A DNA stretch of 64,000 bases from Marinobacter sp. CHS3-4 (GCF_030053415.1 NZ_JASGBJ010000003.1:62001-126000), one strand, 5' to 3'. Counted from the stretch's first letter, positions 24,263 through 33,987 are shown. Numbers and translations are program-made. Notes: generated by a model not told the origin, from the sequence alone.

Positions 24263-27064
24263 ATGGACACCGCTTCGGCCCTCTCGTCTGTTGGGGCACC
24301 GCCTCAGTCTTCTTCTCAGCATTCATCACAGCTCTCATCACAGCTTTCATCAAAACTGCGAGTCATCAAACGCAACGGCCAACTGGTCGATTTTGACGCC
24401 AGCAAAATCAGTGTGGCGATCACCAAGGCCTTTCTGGCCGTGGAAGGCGAGCAGGCCGCCGGCTCTGCTCGCATCCACGATAGCGTGAAACGGGTTTGCG
24501 ATCGCGTCGTGTCAGCCTTGAACCGTCGGCTGCAGGCGGGCGGCAACGTACACATCGAAGACATCCAGGACCAGGTAGAGCTGGCCCTGATGCGGGCCGA
24601 AGAGCACAAGGTAGCCCGAGCCTATGTGCTGTATCGCGAAGCCCATGCCCAGGAACGCGCCCGCCTGGCTCCGGTTGAGGAACACCCGCATCTGAAAGTC
24701 ACCCTGACCGATGGTCAGAACACGCCGCTGGATCTGGGCATGATGAAGTATCAGGTAGAGCAGGCCTGCGCCGGGCTGGAAGACGTGGCTCCAGACAGCA
24801 TCGTCGACGATGCTGTGCGCAACCTTTATGACGGCATCCCGGAAAAAGACGTACTGAATGCCCTGATCATGACCGCACGCGGCCGTATTGAGCAGGAACC
24901 GAACTACAGCGAAGTGACCGCGCGCCTGTTGCTGGAGCAACTGCGTCTGGAAGCGGGCCGGGCACTGGATCTGCCGCTGAACCAGCCGCTGGCGGACATC
25001 TACCCACAGGCGTTGTCGGCGTTCATCAGCCTTGGTATTGAAAACGACTTGCTGGACTCGCAACTGGGCGCTTTTGATCTGGATCGCCTGGGGGCGGAGC
25101 TTAAGCCCGAGCAGGATCTTCAGTTCAGCTTCCTGGGCCTTCAGACCCTGTACGATCGCTATTTTATTCACCTGAACGACACCCGTCTGGAGCTGCCGCA
25201 GGTGTTCTTCATGCGCGTCGCCATGGGATTGGCCCTGCGAGAGGACAACCCCAACGAACGCGCCATCGAGTTCTACCGCCTGCTGTCATCGTTCGACTAC
25301 ATGGCGTCCACGCCCACGCTGTTCAACAGTGGCACCCTGCATTCCCAGCTGTCTTCCTGCTATCTGACGACCGTGCCGGACGACCTTGGTGGCATATACG
25401 GGGCCATCAAAGATAACGCGCTGCTGTCCAAATGGGCGGGCGGGCTGGGTAATGACTGGACCCCGGTGCGCTCGCTGGGTGCTCACATCAAAGGCACCAA
25501 TGGCCGCAGTCAGGGAGTGGTTCCCTTCCTGAAGGTGGTTAACGACACCGCGGTGGCGGTGAATCAGGGCGGCAAACGCAAAGGCGCGGTGTGTGCCTAT
25601 CTGGAAAGCTGGCACCTGGACATTGAAGAGTTCCTGGAGTTGCGCAAGAACACCGGCGATGAGCGCCGCCGCACCCACGACATGAACACCGCCAACTGGG
25701 TGCCGGACCTGTTGATTGAGCGGATGCGGGAAGACAAGGACTGGACGCTGTTCTCACCGAGTGACGTGGCAGATCTGCACGACCTTTACGGCAACGAATT
25801 CCGCACTCGCTATGAAGAATACGAAGCCATGGCCGAGCGCGGCGAGATCAAGCTGTCCAAAAAAATCTCTGCCAAACAGCTCTGGCGCAAGATGCTGACC
25901 GTGCTGTTTGAAACCGGCCATCCGTGGATCACCTTCAAGGACCCCTGCAACCTGCGCTCGCCCCAGCAGCATCGGGGTGTGGTGCATTCGTCCAACCTGT
26001 GTACCGAAATCACCCTGAACACCAGCGCCGATGAGATCGCTGTGTGCAACCTGGGGTCGATCAATCTGGCGGCCCATATCCACAACGGCGAACTGGACGT
26101 GCAGCGCCTGGAGCAGACGGTGACCACGGCGGTCCGCATGCTGGATAACGTCATCGACATCAACTATTACGCCGTGCCTCAGGCGCGCGATTCCAACGCC
26201 CGCCATCGGCCCGTTGGCCTGGGTATCATGGGCTTTCAGGACGCGCTCTATCGCCTGGGCCACGCCTACGCCAGCCCGGAGGCAGTGGAGTTTGCCGATC
26301 TGGCCATGGAGCAAGTCAGCTACTTCGCCCTGCGTACGTCCGCCCTGCTCGCCAAAGAGCGTGGTGCTTATGAAAGCTATGAAGGCTCGTTGTGGCACCA
26401 GGGCATTCTGCCCATTGATTCCCTGAACAACCTGAAAGCGGCGCGCCGCGACGGTGATCTGAGTGTAAACACCGACACCCGGCTGGATTGGGCGCCGGTG
26501 CGAGACCTGATCCGCGAACACGGCATCCGCAACTCCAACGTGATGGCCATTGCCCCGACAGCCACCATCTCCAACATCGTGGGCGTCAGCCAATCCATCG
26601 AGCCTGCGTATCAGAACCTCTTCGTCAAATCGAACCTGTCGGGTGAGTTCACGGTGATCAACCCGTCCCTGGTGGCGGACCTGAAAGCCGAGGGCCTGTG
26701 GGACAACGTGATGGTCAATGACCTGAAGTATTTCGACGGCTCGGTTCAGCAGATTGACTGCATTCCCGATCGCATAAAGGCCCGCTACGCCACCGCGTTC
26801 GAGATGGACGCCCGTTGGCTGGTGGAAGCGGCCGCCCGCCGCCAGAAATGGCTGGACCAGGCCCAGAGCCTGAACCTGTACATGGCCGAGCCGTCGGGCC
26901 GCAAGCTGGATGAGCTCTATCAGTTGGCTTGGGAGCGTGGCCTGAAAACCACCTACTACCTGCGTTCGCTGGGCGCCACCGGTGCTGAGAAAGCCACTCC
27001 AGTAGCCGCGCCTGCGCCGAAAGTGTGCTCCATCGACGAGCCCGATTGCGAAGCCTGCCAATAA
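24263..27064 (+). CDS. nrdA: Ribonucleoside-diphosphate reductase class Ia, alpha subunit
   Basis: A 933-residue large subunit that reduces ribonucleotides for DNA synthesis. An ATP-cone spans about residues 33-130 (LRVIKRNGQLVDFDASKISV onward). A second, degenerate cone-like region follows at about 135-225, as in Pseudomonas NrdA, and then the barrel. Catalytic parts include SQLSSCYLTTVPDD, NLCTEITLNTSADE and PTATISNIVGVSQSIEPAYQ. The C-terminal shuttle cysteines are in the final DCEACQ. The N-terminus carries a low-complexity run encoded by 12-base repeats (24312-24359). CAGGAG precedes the ATG. It is 27 bases upstream of nrdB, in the same operon. Confidence 0.97.
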   Translation: MDTASALSSVGAPPQSSSQHSSQLSSQLSSKLRVIKRNGQLVDFDASKISVAITKAFLAVEGEQAAGSARIHDSVKRVCDRVVSALNRRLQAGGNVHIEDIQDQVELALMRAEEHKVARAYVLYREAHAQERARLAPVEEHPHLKVTLTDGQNTPLDLGMMKYQVEQACAGLEDVAPDSIVDDAVRNLYDGIPEKDVLNALIMTARGRIEQEPNYSEVTARLLLEQLRLEAGRALDLPLNQPLADIYPQALSAFISLGIENDLLDSQLGAFDLDRLGAELKPEQDLQFSFLGLQTLYDRYFIHLNDTRLELPQVFFMRVAMGLALREDNPNERAIEFYRLLSSFDYMASTPTLFNSGTLHSQLSSCYLTTVPDDLGGIYGAIKDNALLSKWAGGLGNDWTPVRSLGAHIKGTNGRSQGVVPFLKVVNDTAVAVNQGGKRKGAVCAYLESWHLDIEEFLELRKNTGDERRRTHDMNTANWVPDLLIERMREDKDWTLFSPSDVADLHDLYGNEFRTRYEEYEAMAERGEIKLSKKISAKQLWRKMLTVLFETGHPWITFKDPCNLRSPQQHRGVVHSSNLCTEITLNTSADEIAVCNLGSINLAAHIHNGELDVQRLEQTVTTAVRMLDNVIDINYYAVPQARDSNARHRPVGLGIMGFQDALYRLGHAYASPEAVEFADLAMEQVSYFALRTSALLAKERGAYESYEGSLWHQGILPIDSLNNLKAARRDGDLSVNTDTRLDWAPVRDLIREHGIRNSNVMAIAPTATISNIVGVSQSIEPAYQNLFVKSNLSGEFTVINPSLVADLKAEGLWDNVMVNDLKYFDGSVQQIDCIPDRIKARYATAFEMDARWLVEAAARRQKWLDQAQSLNLYMAEPSGRKLDELYQLAWERGLKTTYYLRSLGATGAEKATPVAAPAPKVCSIDEPDCEACQ

Positions 27065-27091
27065 CCCACAACGACTTGCGGAGAGATAACC

Positions 27092-28153
27092 ATGCTGAAC
27101 TGGGACGACGAACCCAAAGTAACCACTCAAGAGGCGGTCGCCACCAGCGGCCCCCAGCCGGTTAACGTGGACGACAAGCGCGTGGTCAACGGCGACACCG
27201 ACATCAACCAACTGGCGCCGTTCAAGTATCCCTGGGCGTGGGAGTACTTCATGAACGCCAACAAAAACCACTGGACGCCGCTGGACGTGAACATGTCCCA
27301 GGACATTCACGACTACCACCATCGCCTGAACGCGGCGGAAAAGCACGTGTACGAAAACGTGCTGGCCTACCTGACCACCGCCGACATCCTGGCCATGCGC
27401 AACATCGGGCTGGCGGTGATGGAGAAAATGAGTGCGCCGGAACTGCAGATCTACCAGGCCCGACAGGTCTACGAGGAATCCATGCACACCTGGGCCTACC
27501 AGCACTGCATCGAAACCCTCAACCTGGACCAGAGCGAGATCTACAACCGCTACCGGGTGGTGCCGCAGATCAACCGCAAAATCCAGCTAGCCAATCGACG
27601 CCTGGACGCGGCCATGCGCCCGGACATCAACCTGCGCAACCGCGACGACCTGCAGGAATTCGTGATGTCTTACCTGTTCTTCGCGGCCATCTTCGAAGGC
27701 GCCTGGTTCTATAACGGCTTCAGCCCGATCTTTGCGTTGCAACGCCGGGGCCTGATGCGCGGCACCGGGGAGCAGTTGCAGTACATCCTGCGGGACGAGG
27801 CCATGCACTTCTCCTTCGGCCTGAAGGTGTGCAACCAGATCTTCGAGGAAGAAAACATCACCCTGGACCCCAAAGCGTTGCGGGACATGTGGGACGAGGC
27901 GGAAGCAGCCGAGAACGACTACGCCAATTACATTTTGCGCGATCCGATTCTGGGCTATTCAGCGGAATACCACCGGGAACAGTTCCGCTTTATCGCCAAC
28001 CGCCGCGCACGCACAGTGGGCCTGGACGAGCCCTTCCCGGGCGCGAAGAACGTCTCTCCCTGGCTGGACGAACAAGCCACCATGCGCAAGGAGAAGAACT
28101 TCTTCGAAACCCGGGTGATCGAATATCAGACCGGCGCGCAGCTGGAGTGGTAA
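27092..28153 (+). CDS. nrdB: Ribonucleoside-diphosphate reductase class Ia, beta subunit
   Basis: A 353-residue radical-generating subunit. The di-iron ligands are visible: an aspartate in AYLTTADILA, Glu and His in YEESMHTWAY, Glu in FEGAWFY, and Glu and His in DEAMHFSFG. The tyrosine four residues after the first histidine in ESMHTWAY fits the radical tyrosine. It pairs with NrdA and reads from the same transcript, so it should also fall under the riboswitch and the NrdR boxes. GGAGAG lies just before the ATG. Confidence 0.97.
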   Translation: MLNWDDEPKVTTQEAVATSGPQPVNVDDKRVVNGDTDINQLAPFKYPWAWEYFMNANKNHWTPLDVNMSQDIHDYHHRLNAAEKHVYENVLAYLTTADILAMRNIGLAVMEKMSAPELQIYQARQVYEESMHTWAYQHCIETLNLDQSEIYNRYRVVPQINRKIQLANRRLDAAMRPDINLRNRDDLQEFVMSYLFFAAIFEGAWFYNGFSPIFALQRRGLMRGTGEQLQYILRDEAMHFSFGLKVCNQIFEEENITLDPKALRDMWDEAEAAENDYANYILRDPILGYSAEYHREQFRFIANRRARTVGLDEPFPGAKNVSPWLDEQATMRKEKNFFETRVIEYQTGAQLEW

Positions 28154-28192
28154 GCGCTGATTAATTAAAGTTCGGTCCGCCTAACAAGGCCA

Positions 28193-29719
28193 TCACCATT
28201 TGAAGCCGGAAAGGTGGTGGTTCAACGAACGGGTCTGATCGTTGACGTCTTGGCTGTAGGCGGATGCGTGGTCGACCTGTTCGCTGGCTTGCTGGGCGAG
28301 GTCGGACAGGCGATTGATGTTCTCGCTGATTTCCTGGCTGACCTGTGACTGCTCTTCAACGGCCGTGGCGATTTGGGTCGACATGTCATTGATCTGGCTG
28401 ATCGAATCGAACACTACTTTCAATGAAGACTGCGCTTCCTCGACACTGGAGACGCTGGCCTGGCTGGATTCCCGGCCGGATTCCGACAGGGCAACCCCTC
28501 GTTCAGCACTGGTTTTCAAGCGCTCGATCTTTTCACCGATCTCCGCAGTGCTTTCCTGAGTCTTCGCCGCCAGCGAACGAACTTCGTCGGCGACGACAGC
28601 GAAGCCGCGGCCTTGCTCGCCGGCCCGGGCGGCTTCAATGGCGGCATTCAGAGCAAGCAGGTTGGTTTGCTCCGCGATGCCGCGAATGACGCTCATGATC
28701 TCGGTGATGCTGTCGACGTCTCCCTGGAGTGAGGCCATGGCCTCGGATGTTTCGTCGATCTGACTGGCCAGTGATTGGATCGCGCTAACAGTGTGTTGCA
28801 TCGCGTCACGACTACTCTCGGCGCTGCTGTACGCATCCTCTGCAGCAGACGATGTGGCCTGGGCATTCTGCGAAACTTCCTGACTGGCCGTGGTGCTTTC
28901 GGTGACAGCCGTTGCAATGGAGTCGATCTCGGAAGTCTGGTCGGATACCAGGTCCCGGCTGGCGTTGAAGGACTCTTCGAGTTTGACGACGGATTGTTCG
29001 ACCTCGGCGGACACCTCTCCGACAGCTTTCATCGACGATTGGAGCTTGTCCATGAACTGATTGAAATAGTCGACCAACTGACCGATTTCGTTGTGTTGGT
29101 TCACCGATAGTCGTCTGGTGAGGTCGCCTTCACCCTGGGCGATGTCCCTCATGGCGTCTTTCAGTTTCACAATTGGTTTCTTCACCAGCAGCCGCAGCAG
29201 AATGTAGATCAAGACGGCCAATACCAGCCCCAGAGCCAGTGTTCGCGCTACTGACAACTGCACAACACTGCTGAGTTTCTCTTCCAGAAACTCATTGTTC
29301 GGTTCCATGTAGACGAATGCGATGGGGTCCTCGCCGGCTTCCTCGAAAAAGAGCGGCATTTCGGTCAAGGAAGAAGTGTCGGGCAAAGATTCGGCTGGTT
29401 GGGCGCCCTCGTCGGTCTGACGCAGGCCGTAGCTCAGGCTACCGCTTTCAACCACATAGACCGCGTTGATTACCTGGCTTTCGACCGTGGCACTGAGCAC
29501 TCGCTGTACTGTTTCGGTCTGGTAATTCCACAGCGCTGGCGGCAGTGATAATTCGATAAAGGTGCCGGTTTCGGCCAACTGAGTTTCCACCGACTGTCGC
29601 CACTGATTGGCGTTGGTTCGGTAGTCGATGTAAGAACTGACCACCAGCAACAGCATGATGATCGAGACAGCCCATAAATTGAATCGCAAGGAGAGCGAAT
29701 GGACGGTTGGCATTTTCAT
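28193..29719 (-). CDS. Methyl-accepting chemotaxis protein
   Basis: About 508 residues. An N-terminal membrane helix ([17 protein letters not shown]) and a periplasmic sensor of about 140 residues are followed by a second helix ([19 protein letters not shown]), a HAMP domain, and a cytoplasmic signalling domain whose hairpin tip reads [24 protein letters not shown] at 29734 with AGGG upstream is an alternative start. The ligand is unknown. A periplasmic binding protein gene lies immediately upstream on the same strand and may supply the ligand contact (inference). Confidence 0.91.
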   Translation of the reverse strand: MKMPTVHSLSLRFNLWAVSIIMLLLVVSSYIDYRTNANQWRQSVETQLAETGTFIELSLPPALWNYQTETVQRVLSATVESQVINAVYVVESGSLSYGLRQTDEGAQPAESLPDTSSLTEMPLFFEEAGEDPIAFVYMEPNNEFLEEKLSSVVQLSVARTLALGLVLAVLIYILLRLLVKKPIVKLKDAMRDIAQGEGDLTRRLSVNQHNEIGQLVDYFNQFMDKLQSSMKAVGEVSAEVEQSVVKLEESFNASRDLVSDQTSEIDSIATAVTESTTASQEVSQNAQATSSAAEDAYSSAESSRDAMQHTVSAIQSLASQIDETSEAMASLQGDVDSITEIMSVIRGIAEQTNLLALNAAIEAARAGEQGRGFAVVADEVRSLAAKTQESTAEIGEKIERLKTSAERGVALSESGRESSQASVSSVEEAQSSLKVVFDSISQINDMSTQIATAVEEQSQVSQEISENINRLSDLAQQASEQVDHASAYSQDVNDQTRSLNHHLSGFKW

Positions 29720-29824
29720 ATCAAACCCCGGCACGTTAACCCTTTACAAAAGAGTCGGCTGTTCATCCCTGAACTTGAACCGTTACGCCGGTTATCCAGC
29801 CGAAGTAACCGCTGAGCCACGCTT

Positions 29825-30559
29825 TCACATATGGTCGGCCATGACAGATTCGATATCGATTTTGGTCAGGCCCTCATTGAAAATATCCCGCCATTTCTTT
29901 CCTTCGGCATTGTTTTTGAAAGCAATGTAGAGGTCTTTTTCCACCAGGAGCTTGTCGTTCATCTGTACTTTGCCAACAGCTGACTTGACCTTGGGATCGT
30001 TCTTGAGAAGGTAGTCGAGGACGTTGCTGTCGATAACAGCCATATCGATTCGACCACCCGCCACTTTCAACACGTTTAGAGAGTCTGAGGTGACGGCCTG
30101 AGCGGAGATCTCGCCATCGGCGACCATCTGGTCCAGCTCCGCGGTATTCACATAGCCCTGAACCACACCGATACGATCATCGGTAAGGTCTGCCATGCTG
30201 TCCCACTCGACCGGATTGTCGACTGCCTCGACAAAGCCCAGCGGCCCCTGTCCCATGGGGTCGGAAAACAGGAAATCGTCAGATTCATAAAAATACTCGG
30301 GGAAATAACCCGCGTACTTGTCATTGTCTGTTGCCAGTGCCACCGCGCGCGACCAGGGGTAGAACTCCACCACTAATTCATGGCCCATGGCTTCCAGGGC
30401 AGCCTTGGCCACGGCCACCGAGGCACCCTGGGAAGTCAAATCGGCACCCGAGTAGGGTGGCCATTCTAACGACGTCAGATAGAGCGTGTCGGCTCGAGAG
30501 ACTGTGGATGCCAACAAAACAACAACCGAGAAAAAACTCAGACGGAGGAACTTCTTCAT
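29825..30559 (-). CDS. Periplasmic solute-binding protein, family 3 (orphan)
   Basis: A 244-residue exported binding protein with signal MKKFLRLSFFSVVVLLASTV and cleavage near SRA-D. The mature part starts TLYLTSLEWPPYSGADL and has the EFYPWSRAVALATDNDKYAG segment of amino-acid-type binders. It lies about 105 bases upstream of a chemoreceptor gene in the same direction, with no permease. A sensory role is therefore as likely as transport (inference). AAGG lies about ten bases before the ATG. Confidence 0.85.
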   Translation of the reverse strand: MKKFLRLSFFSVVVLLASTVSRADTLYLTSLEWPPYSGADLTSQGASVAVAKAALEAMGHELVVEFYPWSRAVALATDNDKYAGYFPEYFYESDDFLFSDPMGQGPLGFVEAVDNPVEWDSMADLTDDRIGVVQGYVNTAELDQMVADGEISAQAVTSDSLNVLKVAGGRIDMAVIDSNVLDYLLKNDPKVKSAVGKVQMNDKLLVEKDLYIAFKNNAEGKKWRDIFNEGLTKIDIESVMADHM

Positions 30560-30721
30560 GCGAATTCAGCCTTAATCTACGGATGATTTTTAAGCGTAGC
30601 ACAGCTTTTTAGCTTGAAAATCAACTTTACCGGCCGGGCCAAGATTCCCACATTCATTTCTGTGTTGAGTATGGTTCAATGAGGGCTTGGTCAAATTCGC
30701 ACTTTGCAGGGGAGCAAGATT

Positions 30722-30943
30722 ATGGTCGATCTAGTTTTGGAATCGACGATCAAATGCCCAGGCTGTGGCCACCAAAAGACGGAAACCATGCCCACCGACG
30801 CATGCCAGTATTACTACGAGTGTGAGTCCTGTCATGTTTTGCTGAAGCCCAGGCACGGAGACTGCTGTGTTTTTTGTTCTTTCGGCACAGTACCTTGCCC
30901 ACCAATTCAGCAAGGATCTGGTTGTTGTGCCCCTGCCTCGTAG
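30722..30943 (+). CDS. GDCCVxC-domain small zinc-ribbon-like protein
   Basis: A 73-residue cysteine-rich protein. A CPGC knuckle (IKCPGCGHQKTETMPTDACQ) is paired with CESC in YYYECESCHVLLKPRHGDCC, and GDCCVFCSFGTVPCPP is the motif that names a small family called GDCCVxC, some members of which are said to use selenocysteine. Here all these positions are ordinary cysteine codons. A metal-binding or redox role is likely but unproven. AGGGGAG precedes the chosen ATG. An upstream in-frame TTG is less likely. Confidence 0.8.
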   Translation: MVDLVLESTIKCPGCGHQKTETMPTDACQYYYECESCHVLLKPRHGDCCVFCSFGTVPCPPIQQGSGCCAPAS

Positions 30944-31305
30944 CCAGTCGTCTTTCTGCCTGCTCCGTTGTATCGACAATCTCCCGTCGCCTATCGCTTG
31001 TCGTTAGTTGCGTAAAGAGCTATCTGCCAGTTTTTCACCGTTTAATTTTGTAACCACATCAAATCAACCCTGCTTTCCCAATATGTAATGTATGGCGACA
31101 TAAAATAATCAAACAGGCCAAGAAACAGCGAGTTGATGACGATGTGCGCACGCCGCTGTACGTAACATTCCGTGGCCCTTCATTTCCCTTCGTAAGTGCC
31201 AAATTCCTGACGTTTTTATCCCCGAAAATCCTGAACTTTTCACATTCGACCTTTTCATGACGCTGTACCATGCACTCAAATTCGTCAAAAAATTGGTGCA
31301 AAATC
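30944..31305. other. Intergenic region without recognised feature
   Basis: About 360 bases between the GDCCVxC gene and the repeat lipoprotein. The section from about 31020 is more AT-rich than the neighbours. It contains no convincing ORF, tRNA, repeat or riboswitch that I can see, and presumably holds the lipoprotein promoter. Confidence 0.6.
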
Positions 31306-32781
31306 ATGACATATTGCGGCAAAAAAAAATCGAAGCACGGACTGCTTATCTCTTTGGCGCTGGTCCTGCTTTCGGGCTGCGGTATGGAAACATCTTCTGA
31401 AGACAGCAACGCTCAGGTGCAAAACACAGGTTCTGATCAACCTCTCGTTGAGCTTGCGGGCGCGGCCATGAAAGGTGTCATTCAACAGGGCATCGTCACG
31501 CCAAATCTGTTGGTGGCCGACAACACCGGTTATTATGGCCCGCATCGTCAGGCGGCTAAAGAAGAAAGAACCGCCAGCGATGGCAGCTATAGCTTTCGTT
31601 TGCGCGGGAATGCGGATGACTGGGCGTTGGTAACGCTGACGTCTGACAGCGCCACTCGTATGATCTGCGACGTGGTTCCAGCTTGCCAGCAGGCTGGCGC
31701 TCAAGCCGTTGCTTTTGGCCAGCCGATGACGCTCGACGCCAATTTTTCTCTGCGCGGTGCTGGAGATCTGGGGCTGGGTAACGTCAACCTGACCCCTCTC
31801 ACTCATCTGGCAACCGTGATCGCCGAGCGCGGCCCCACAGGTCTATCTCCGGATGCTTTGGCGAGTGCTTATACCACCGTAGAGGAATGGTTTGGTCTGG
31901 CGCCGGGTGCTCTGCGTCTCCCAATTCCGGACCTGACGCGCCTGGACGAGCAGACCAACGTGAGTGCCGACGCATTACAGGTAGCCATTGCCAATGCAGC
32001 GTTTCTTGCGCTGGTGAATGACAATGCGCTGTGGAACGACATTTCGGAAGTCGTCGCGGATGCGGCCTCACAGGTGAGTACAACGGGCCAAATCTCGATT
32101 CTTGGTGATGGCACCAACGTTGCCCTGGCAGACCTGATTTCGGCCGCTGCGGTTCAGGCATCGGATCTGCAGATGATGGTGGATTCCAGCGTTATCAGTC
32201 AGAAACTGGTTGTGGTGGAGTATCGTAACGTTCAGCGCTTTAAAACCCTTGCCGATGTGACCACCGAAGGCGATGGCAGTACGACAGACTCTGGCACAGA
32301 TACCACTGATACTACTGACACCACAAATACCACAGATACCACTGACACTACTGACAGTACTGATACGACTGATACCACCGACACTACTGATACCACCGAC
32401 ACTACTGATACGACTGACACTACGGATACCACTGACACTACGGATACGACTGACACCACGGATACCACCGACACTACGGGTACCACCGACACCTCGGACC
32501 CAACCTCAACTTTGCCGGACAATGCTGCGCTGCTCAGCTGGACGGCCCCGCTGACAAGAGAGGATGGCGATAGCCTGGCACTGAGTGAAATTGCAGGATA
32601 CGAGGTGGTCTATGGCACCAGCGCGGATACTCTGGATCAAAGCCTGGCGATTGGTGATTCGTCGGTGGACGAACTGATGATCGACGAACTGACTGCCGGC
32701 ACCTGGTACTTCGCGATTCGTACTCTCGATACCGATGGTCGTCGCAGTGCATTGTCCGAGTTGGTAACTAAGCAGATCTGA
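31306..32781 (+). CDS. Lipoprotein with Thr-Asp repeat linker and C-terminal fibronectin-III-like domain
   Basis: About 491 residues. The signal ends in the lipobox LLSGC, followed by METSSEDS, so it should be a lipid-anchored envelope protein. The N-terminal 300 residues include AAMKGVIQQGIVTPNLLV and a carboxypeptidase-regulatory-like pattern (DGSYSFRLRGNADDWALVTL); I do not recognise the whole. A linker of alternating Asp-Thr-Thr units, about 60 residues long, leads to a final FnIII-like domain (ALLSWTAPLTREDGDSL to WYFAIRTLDTDGRRSALSEL). The linker probably spans the envelope or cell surface. An ATG 36 bases upstream is an alternative start. The function is unknown. Confidence 0.78.
   Translation: MTYCGKKKSKHGLLISLALVLLSGCGMETSSEDSNAQVQNTGSDQPLVELAGAAMKGVIQQGIVTPNLLVADNTGYYGPHRQAAKEERTASDGSYSFRLRGNADDWALVTLTSDSATRMICDVVPACQQAGAQAVAFGQPMTLDANFSLRGAGDLGLGNVNLTPLTHLATVIAERGPTGLSPDALASAYTTVEEWFGLAPGALRLPIPDLTRLDEQTNVSADALQVAIANAAFLALVNDNALWNDISEVVADAASQVSTTGQISILGDGTNVALADLISAAAVQASDLQMMVDSSVISQKLVVVEYRNVQRFKTLADVTTEGDGSTTDSGTDTTDTTDTTNTTDTTDTTDSTDTTDTTDTTDTTDTTDTTDTTDTTDTTDTTDTTDTTDTTGTTDTSDPTSTLPDNAALLSWTAPLTREDGDSLALSEIAGYEVVYGTSADTLDQSLAIGDSSVDELMIDELTAGTWYFAIRTLDTDGRRSALSELVTKQI
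32290..32500 (+). repeat. In-frame 9-base tandem repeat coding for Thr-Asp linker
   Basis: The units vary around ACTGATACC and ACTGACACT. They encode (D-T-T)n with a few Asn, Ser and Gly changes. Because the unit is a multiple of three, length changes keep the frame. Its synonymous variation suggests it is not freshly expanded throughout. Confidence 0.92.
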
Positions 32782-32785
32782 TGGA

Positions 32786-33274
32786 TCAAACGGCGCGAAC
32801 GGTATCCCCAACGGAAGCTTCTCCGGCCTCCAGTACCCGCGCCGTAATCCCTCCATGGCCCCGCATGGCATTGTAGCCACCGGGGCCAAGCACCGTTTCC
32901 ATCTTGCTGCACGGGTGGCAAAGCCCGGTGTACTCCAACAGTGCCGAGCCTACCCGGAATTGCTTGCCTTTGAGGGCTAACAGGTTGATGCCAGACACCA
33001 CCAGGTTACGCCTTACCAACGCCGGGTCCAGAAATTCCCGGTGCACGCAAGACGCAATAACAGGCAAATGCTCCTGCTGAATCAAGGTTACCTGCCGTTT
33101 GCTCTGGGCCTTACCTTTAAAACGGTCGCCCTCAATGCCGGCGCCCGGCGCGATCGAGGCTCGCTCAATGGCTTCCACAGGCTCGCCCCGGGCAGGGCGT
33201 ATGCCGATCCATTGCAATTCACCAGCCTGGGGAAGTGTGTCCAACAGGGTTTGCAGGCTGGTTTTTTCGGACAT
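32786..33274 (-). CDS. MOSC domain-containing protein
   Basis: A 162-residue single MOSC domain, as in YiiM-like and molybdenum-cofactor sulfurase C-terminal proteins. Visible are GAGIEGDRFKGKAQSKRQVT, the segment RRNLVVSGINLLALKGKQFR, and the conserved cysteine region GLCHPCSKME. These proteins move sulfur to, or detoxify N-hydroxylated bases with, the molybdenum cofactor; the substrate here is unknown. AGGAG precedes the chosen ATG, and the frame's earlier ATG has none. Its 3' end is four bases from the lipoprotein's stop (convergent). Confidence 0.88.
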   Translation of the reverse strand: MSEKTSLQTLLDTLPQAGELQWIGIRPARGEPVEAIERASIAPGAGIEGDRFKGKAQSKRQVTLIQQEHLPVIASCVHREFLDPALVRRNLVVSGINLLALKGKQFRVGSALLEYTGLCHPCSKMETVLGPGGYNAMRGHGGITARVLEAGEASVGDTVRAV

Positions 33275-33412
33275 GGTTACTCCTGGTGCATCTGAGCTGG
33301 CGGCTTTTGCCGACCACAATCTAACAGTAAATCTTGCCGCCATCAGTATAGCGCCAAGAAGCGGGGATTCTCTGGTAATCTGAACCGCCAGACTGATCCC
33401 AAGGCCAACGTC

Positions 33413-33967
33413 ATGTCACACCCCAAACGCATTTACCTTGCCGGCCCAGAAGTGTTCTTTCCGGCGGCTGAACATCGCGCCATCGTGGCAGAAAAGAAGA
33501 GGCTGCTGGCCGATGCAGGCATGGAGGGGGTGGATCCGCTGGATTCGGAGCTGGAGTTGGATGCCATTCAATCAAAGCGTGAGCAGGGCTTTCAGATATT
33601 TCGCGCCAACAAGGCGCTGATGGATACTTGCGATGGACTTATCGCAAACCTGACCCCTTTCCGCGGAGTCAGCGCCGACCCTGGAACGGTGTTTGAAGTT
33701 GGCTACATGATTGGCCAGGGCAAATCCGCCATCGGTTTCACGATGGATCGCCGAAGCTATGTTGAACGAGCCGGTGGCGCCTCGGTGGATGAGTGCGGGC
33801 ATGTCATTGAGGACTTCGACCTGAGCGACAATCTGATGATTGAAGGCGCGCTGGCCGACTGTGGCGGTGAGCTGGTCGTTGCCCGGGGCGGGCAATCCGT
33901 GGGCTATTTCGACAGTGAAACGTTTGCTCGTTGTGTGTCGCTGATGGCGGGCCGCAAATTCCAGTGA
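33413..33967 (+). CDS. Nucleoside 2-deoxyribosyltransferase
   Basis: A 184-residue enzyme of the N-deoxyribosyltransferase family, which exchanges or hydrolyses the base of deoxynucleosides. The start KRIYLAGPEVFFP gives the nucleotide-binding loop. NLTPFRGVSADPGTVFEVGY holds the aspartate and the nucleophilic glutamate (in TVFEVG), and the C-terminal DNLMIEGALAD is typical. It probably works in purine or pyrimidine salvage. It has AAGGCC upstream and no clear operon partner. Confidence 0.92.
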   Translation: MSHPKRIYLAGPEVFFPAAEHRAIVAEKKRLLADAGMEGVDPLDSELELDAIQSKREQGFQIFRANKALMDTCDGLIANLTPFRGVSADPGTVFEVGYMIGQGKSAIGFTMDRRSYVERAGGASVDECGHVIEDFDLSDNLMIEGALADCGGELVVARGGQSVGYFDSETFARCVSLMAGRKFQ

Positions 33968-33987
33968 TTGCCGATCAAAGTAGCTTT

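Noticed and set aside
25754-27505. Long open frame (583 codons) antisense to nrdA and nrdB
   Set aside because: It mirrors highly conserved coding sequence on the other strand; the translation looks like no protein family and is a by-product of high GC codon use.
30830-30910. Selenocysteine in the GDCCVxC protein
   Set aside because: All positions in the motif are TGT/TGC cysteine codons; no in-frame TGA.
31059-31409. Minus-strand open frame before the lipoprotein gene
   Set aside because: It overlaps the lipoprotein signal sequence, and lacks a ribosome site and any motif.
32290-32500. CRISPR-like regular repeats
   Set aside because: Units are 9 bases, contiguous, in frame and lack spacers; they are a coding repeat.
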